Shown here: positions 5,708-8,188 of the stretch, one piece after another
Numbering within the stretch: the stretch's first letter is position 1
How the letters are laid out: each line of letters opens with the position of its first letter
NCBI GenBank assembly: GCA_028698975.1
Contig: JAQVVK010000095.1
Location: 1 to 8,188, forward strand
DNA from: Victivallaceae bacterium
GTDB taxonomy: Bacteria > Verrucomicrobiota > Lentisphaeria > Victivallales > Victivallaceae
DNA length: 8,188 nucleotides
Direction of reading: 5' to 3'
Program-made: the position numbers and the translations under genes
The notes under the pieces: generated by a model
Databases searched by the model: none
Told to the model about the DNA's origin: nothing
Seen by the model: only the letters and a program-made list of their open reading frames with translations

Positions 5708-6420
5708 TTTTTGTCCAGCCCGGCCGCTTCGCGCGACACAAATTCGATGTAATCGATCTCGGCCCGTGTGTCCGACTGCGTGTACTGGCTGTTGGCCCCG
5801 ACGCTGACGATGAAATACGGCTTGGGGTGGTCGCCAAAAGCCGCCTTATAGTCGGCAACCACATCGCGGCTCTCGACAATCCAGCTATTCAAGGGCGACT
5901 GGCGATTTTCAACACAGATATGCTTGACCGTCATCATGCCGGCCGCATATTTACGCAATCCGTGACTGCCGATCTGGCTGTCCACTTCCCAGCGATAACC
6001 CACACTGCGCTGACGCAGCAACGTGCCGTCGCCAAAATAGATCACCACCGCCTGATCGTCGGGTTCCGCCGTGCCCGGCGGTATTTTGATCGGTCGCACC
6101 AGCCGCCACCGCCACCGCATCACCGGGGTTTTGCTCAGATCCACCGGTGACGGCGCACTGAGCATGATGCCCGACCCCTTAAACGACTCCACGACCAGCA
6201 CCCGGCCGCCGTACTTGGCTTCCCTAGAAGGCTCCACATAGAACTTCGGGCGGGGCACCATAAAGCGCGAACCATCGGCTTTCCAGTGCTCGCGCAACTC
6301 GTTTTCCGCGGAGAAATCATTGCGCCATACCGTTTCTCCGCCAAATGATGAAATGGCCGCAGTGATCAGAGCCAGCATTATTGCCAGCGATCGTTCAGAT
6401 GACATTTTTCTGGTACTCAT
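5704..6420 (-). CDS. Exported DUF3047-family protein
   Basis: The 238-residue product starts with basic residues and a hydrophobic stretch (SLAIMLALITAAISSFGGET, 11-30), consistent with export. The rest resembles DUF3047: VWRNDFSA near the N-terminus, KTPVMRWRWRLVRPI (97-111), DDQAVVIYFGDG (121-132), YRWE (142-145), and the family-like SRDVVADYKAAFGDHP (184-199) leading to the final strand EIDYIEF (221-227). The beta-rich fold may bind carbohydrate or another ligand, but no member is well characterised as far as I know. The loop after that motif, where I recall TDTDNTG in many members, reads NSQYTQSDTRA here. The ATG at 6418 overlaps the upstream transglycosylase gene by 26 bases; the ATG at 6403 is an alternative, and neither has a strong ribosome binding site. 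Confidence 0.78.
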   Translation of the reverse strand: MSTRKMSSERSLAIMLALITAAISSFGGETVWRNDFSAENELREHWKADGSRFMVPRPKFYVEPSREAKYGGRVLVVESFKGSGIMLSAPSPVDLSKTPVMRWRWRLVRPIKIPPGTAEPDDQAVVIYFGDGTLLRQRSVGYRWEVDSQIGSHGLRKYAAGMMTVKHICVENRQSPLNSWIVESRDVVADYKAAFGDHPKPYFIVSVGANSQYTQSDTRAEIDYIEFVSREAAGLDKK

Positions 6421-6991
6421 TGAAATTTTGCATGATTCGGGTGACGTATTTACGGGTTGACAGTATGGTGATCCTTGGAATGACTTCGCCGTCGGCTTCC
6501 TCCGGACACCATTGCATTGCTCTTTTTTCTCCGGCATTGTATTGACAAAGCGCCAGCTCGATCGCGTTGCGGTAACCGCCCCAGCGGCGAAGCGCCCGCG
6601 CCAGATACCAGCACCCGATGTCAAGATTGCGCTCGGGGTCAAACAATCTGTCACGCTCCGGCGGAGTTCCGCCGTTGACCCGGTAAAAGTCGGCCACCGC
6701 GCCATTGGGCAATATCTGCATCAGCCCGATCTCCCCGGCCGAGCCGACCGCGAACACATCGAATTTGCTCTCCTGACGTATTACCGCCCGCACCAAATCG
6801 GGCGGGAGGCCGTGTTTGACGGCCGCCGCCTCGATCGTGTCGAGATAAACCGTATCGTCAATCAGATAATCACTTACGAAATCACGCCAGACTACGAAAA
6901 ATGATATGACGATCACCATCAGGCCACCGCTGCGCAGCAGCAGCGAAAGTGTCTTGCGCAGCGATGTTTTTTTGTGACCGGCCAAAATCAT
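6395..6991 (-). CDS. Membrane-anchored lytic transglycosylase (SLT domain)
   Basis: The 198-residue product has a basic N-terminus and one hydrophobic helix (about 22-36, SGGLMVIVISFFVVW), with no clear cleavage site, so it is probably anchored in the inner membrane and faces the periplasm. The rest is a soluble lytic transglycosylase domain: catalytic glutamate E74 in IRQESKFD, SAGEIGLMQILP (84-95), LFDPERNLDIGCWYLA (116-131) and ALCQYNAGE (147-155). Such enzymes cleave the MurNAc-GlcNAc bond of peptidoglycan, releasing 1,6-anhydro ends, and serve remodelling or insertion of envelope machinery. It is short, with only the catalytic domain. The ATG at 6989-6991 is preferred over the preceding TTG. 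It begins 6 bases after the stop of the 333-residue exported protein and overlaps the DUF3047 gene at its end. Confidence 0.9.
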   Translation of the reverse strand: MILAGHKKTSLRKTLSLLLRSGGLMVIVISFFVVWRDFVSDYLIDDTVYLDTIEAAAVKHGLPPDLVRAVIRQESKFDVFAVGSAGEIGLMQILPNGAVADFYRVNGGTPPERDRLFDPERNLDIGCWYLARALRRWGGYRNAIELALCQYNAGEKRAMQWCPEEADGEVIPRITILSTRKYVTRIMQNFNEYQKNVI

Positions 6992-6997
6992 CAACCA

Positions 6998-7999
6998 TTA
7001 TTTTTGAGCCGGAGCGGGTGCCTTTTCATCACAGGTGTCATCGCTCTCGGCTGCATTGCATTCGGGGGTGGCGTTCTTCTTTTGGGCGAACTCAATGAGT
7101 TTCGCGCCGAAATCCGGAGAGACCGTCAGCGTGAAGTCCACGTCGGAACCGTTGTTGACGCACTTGAATTTCTGCGTGAACTCCGTACCCAACTCCGGAT
7201 CTTCGGCAAAGGCGAGATTGGCTCCCATCATCACCATCGGCAAAAGCATCGCACTGATCTGGGCGGCCGATTTGCTGTCATTGCAGGCGATCTTCGCCGA
7301 AAACACCGCCGTGTCGCGTTTTTCACCCGTCAGTTTGAGCTGGCCGGAAAGCGTTTTCATGGCGCGGATATACTGCCCGTAGCTGGCGTTTTGACCGCCG
7401 GCCCCGTTGGCGATATAATACATATTGGCGAAACCCCAGACTTCCGGGGCTCCGGCGGGTTCGACGATGGCAAGTTTTTTATTTTGCGCCAAAACCGATT
7501 TGAGAGCCGCGGAAGTATCTTTTTTGTCGCTCACCATATAAATGGAAGGCGCAACCTCAATCACCGCAATGGTACGGTTAAGCTCCGGCAAAGAATTTTC
7601 CGTCTTGATGAGCAAGGCGGTTTTACCGTCAATGGCGGACTTTTCAAACTTTACGCCCCATGCGGTCAGCTTGGCCTCCACTTCGTTGAGATCAACAGCC
7701 GCTTCGATCAGGGCCAGCCCTTTTTGCGAACCGCACCCGACCAGCATCACCGAACGCACCTTGGCCAGATCTGTCTTCGCCCGGTCTATATCCTTGACAT
7801 CGACTTCGGCGGATTTGGCGATCCCGTCGCGGCAGCCGGCCAGAAACGGGTGGTCGTTCAACGCCTTGACATCCACCGAGAGAACATAGCGCGCTCTGCC
7901 CGGCAGATACTTCATCAATGTGTTTTCACCGCAGCAGACCGCACCGATCAGTACAGCCGTTGCAAGCGCCAATGTCTTGTTTAATGTGGTGCCGATCAT
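6998..7999 (-). CDS. Exported 333-residue protein of unknown function
   Basis: I do not recognise a family. The N-terminus has a signal-peptide pattern: one lysine and a hydrophobic core LALATAVLIGAVCC (10-23), with cleavage probably near residue 24. The mature part begins KYLPGRARYVLSVDVKAL (30-47) and alternates strands and helices, including VRSVMLVGCG (81-90) and a stretch of about 100 residues around AVIEVAPSIYMVSDKKD. A second part includes FTLTVSPDFGAKLIEFAQKK (289-308), and the low-complexity tail DTCDEKAPAPAQK ends it. Six cysteines lie after the signal region, so disulphides in the periplasm are possible. AAGGAG 7 bases before the ATG supports the start. It is the first complete gene of the - strand cluster and lies directly before the lytic transglycosylase. 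Confidence 0.8.
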   Translation of the reverse strand: MIGTTLNKTLALATAVLIGAVCCGENTLMKYLPGRARYVLSVDVKALNDHPFLAGCRDGIAKSAEVDVKDIDRAKTDLAKVRSVMLVGCGSQKGLALIEAAVDLNEVEAKLTAWGVKFEKSAIDGKTALLIKTENSLPELNRTIAVIEVAPSIYMVSDKKDTSAALKSVLAQNKKLAIVEPAGAPEVWGFANMYYIANGAGGQNASYGQYIRAMKTLSGQLKLTGEKRDTAVFSAKIACNDSKSAAQISAMLLPMVMMGANLAFAEDPELGTEFTQKFKCVNNGSDVDFTLTVSPDFGAKLIEFAQKKNATPECNAAESDDTCDEKAPAPAQK

Positions 8000-8006
8000 A
8001 TGGTTT

Positions 8007-8012
8007 CTCCTT
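8007..8012 (-). promoter_or_regulatory. Ribosome binding site of the 333-residue exported protein gene
   Basis: On the - strand AAGGAG precedes the ATG at 7997-7999 by 7 bases. It is the strongest such site in the window and settles the start. The 58-base gap to the upstream gene shows no convincing promoter, only a short inverted repeat ACGGA-AA-TCCGT. Confidence 0.8.
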
Positions 8013-8057
8013 GTTGATTTTAGCTGCGGACGGATTTCCGTTCACGGCTGGGGTTAT

Positions 8058-8188
8058 TCATATTAGATCAGGGGTGATATCGTCGCTCTCGGGCTTCTTG
8101 CTTCTACGGTCAAGCTCGGCGGCGGAGTAATCCTCCGTCAACGAGAAGCAGCATATCTTTACCCCGGTTTTGGAGACAAACGCCCGCA
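8058..8188 (-). CDS. C-terminal end of an unidentified protein, cut by the window edge
   Basis: A - strand frame enters from outside the window (in phase from base 8186) and gives 42 residues before TGA at 8058-8060. It includes AFVSKTGVKICCFSL, then a charged tail with DYSAAELDRRSKKPESD. The lysine- and acid-rich end is typical of a real protein C-terminus, and the orientation and short spacing agree with the downstream cluster. The family cannot be assigned from so little. The other two - strand frames here stop early (after about 9 and 25 codons). Confidence 0.5.
   Translation of the reverse strand, partial: RAFVSKTGVKICCFSLTEDYSAAELDRRSKKPESDDITPDLI

Noticed and set aside
7930..7936. A possible lipobox cysteine in the exported 333-residue protein (GAVCC).
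   Set aside because: The residues before either cysteine do not fit the L-[AS]-[GA]-C pattern, so ordinary signal peptidase cleavage is preferred.
6974..7984. A 336-codon open frame on the + strand, antisense to the 333-residue exported protein gene.
   Set aside because: The - strand frame has a strong ribosome binding site, a signal peptide and protein-like composition. The antisense product is rich in histidine, arginine and phenylalanine in the way of complement frames in GC-rich genes, and it has no good start signal.

Overview
The window looks like a GC-rich Gram-negative chromosome segment. It carries part of a lipopolysaccharide-transport permease, a membrane-anchored lytic transglycosylase and several proteins with signal peptides. 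The gene mix (large-form PurC, LptF/G family, DUF3047 protein, many uncharacterised secreted proteins) would suit the Planctomycetes-Verrucomicrobia-Lentisphaerota group. That placement is a guess from general gene style and was not tested. No tRNA, rRNA, insertion sequence, CRISPR array or phage gene was seen.

The layout is two convergent blocks. The + strand block (1-3232) is one tightly coupled operon: the C-terminal two thirds or more of an LptF/LptG permease, an AMMECR1-domain protein (14-base overlap), a first RimK-type ATP-grasp ligase (4-base GTGA overlap) and a second, divergent RimK-type ATP-grasp protein (4-base ATGA overlap). The two ligases recognisably share one fold but differ at the metal-binding positions, so they may do different jobs. 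With the AMMECR1 protein they form a compact uncharacterised enzyme module and are the most interesting genes here.

The - strand block (8188 down to 3364) reads, in transcription order: the tail of an unidentified gene, a 333-residue exported protein of unknown function, a small membrane-anchored lytic transglycosylase, a DUF3047 exported protein, an exported coiled-coil protein, a DUF1805 (YunC-like) protein, then a recognisable sigma-70-type promoter driving rplU (bL21) and purC. The first five complete genes are packed with gaps of 2-6 bases or overlaps, suggesting one cell-envelope operon. In the rplU-purC unit, the usual partner rpmA is absent and purC takes its place.

Between the convergent blocks (3233-3363) lies a perfect 30-base-pair inverted repeat with a 4-base loop. 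Read from the + strand, the loop is a GNRA tetraloop (GUAA). No T-tract follows on either strand, so it is not a textbook intrinsic terminator. It may be a repeat element, an RNA-stability or processing hairpin, or a factor-assisted terminator. No intergenic stretch in the window exceeds 300 bases.
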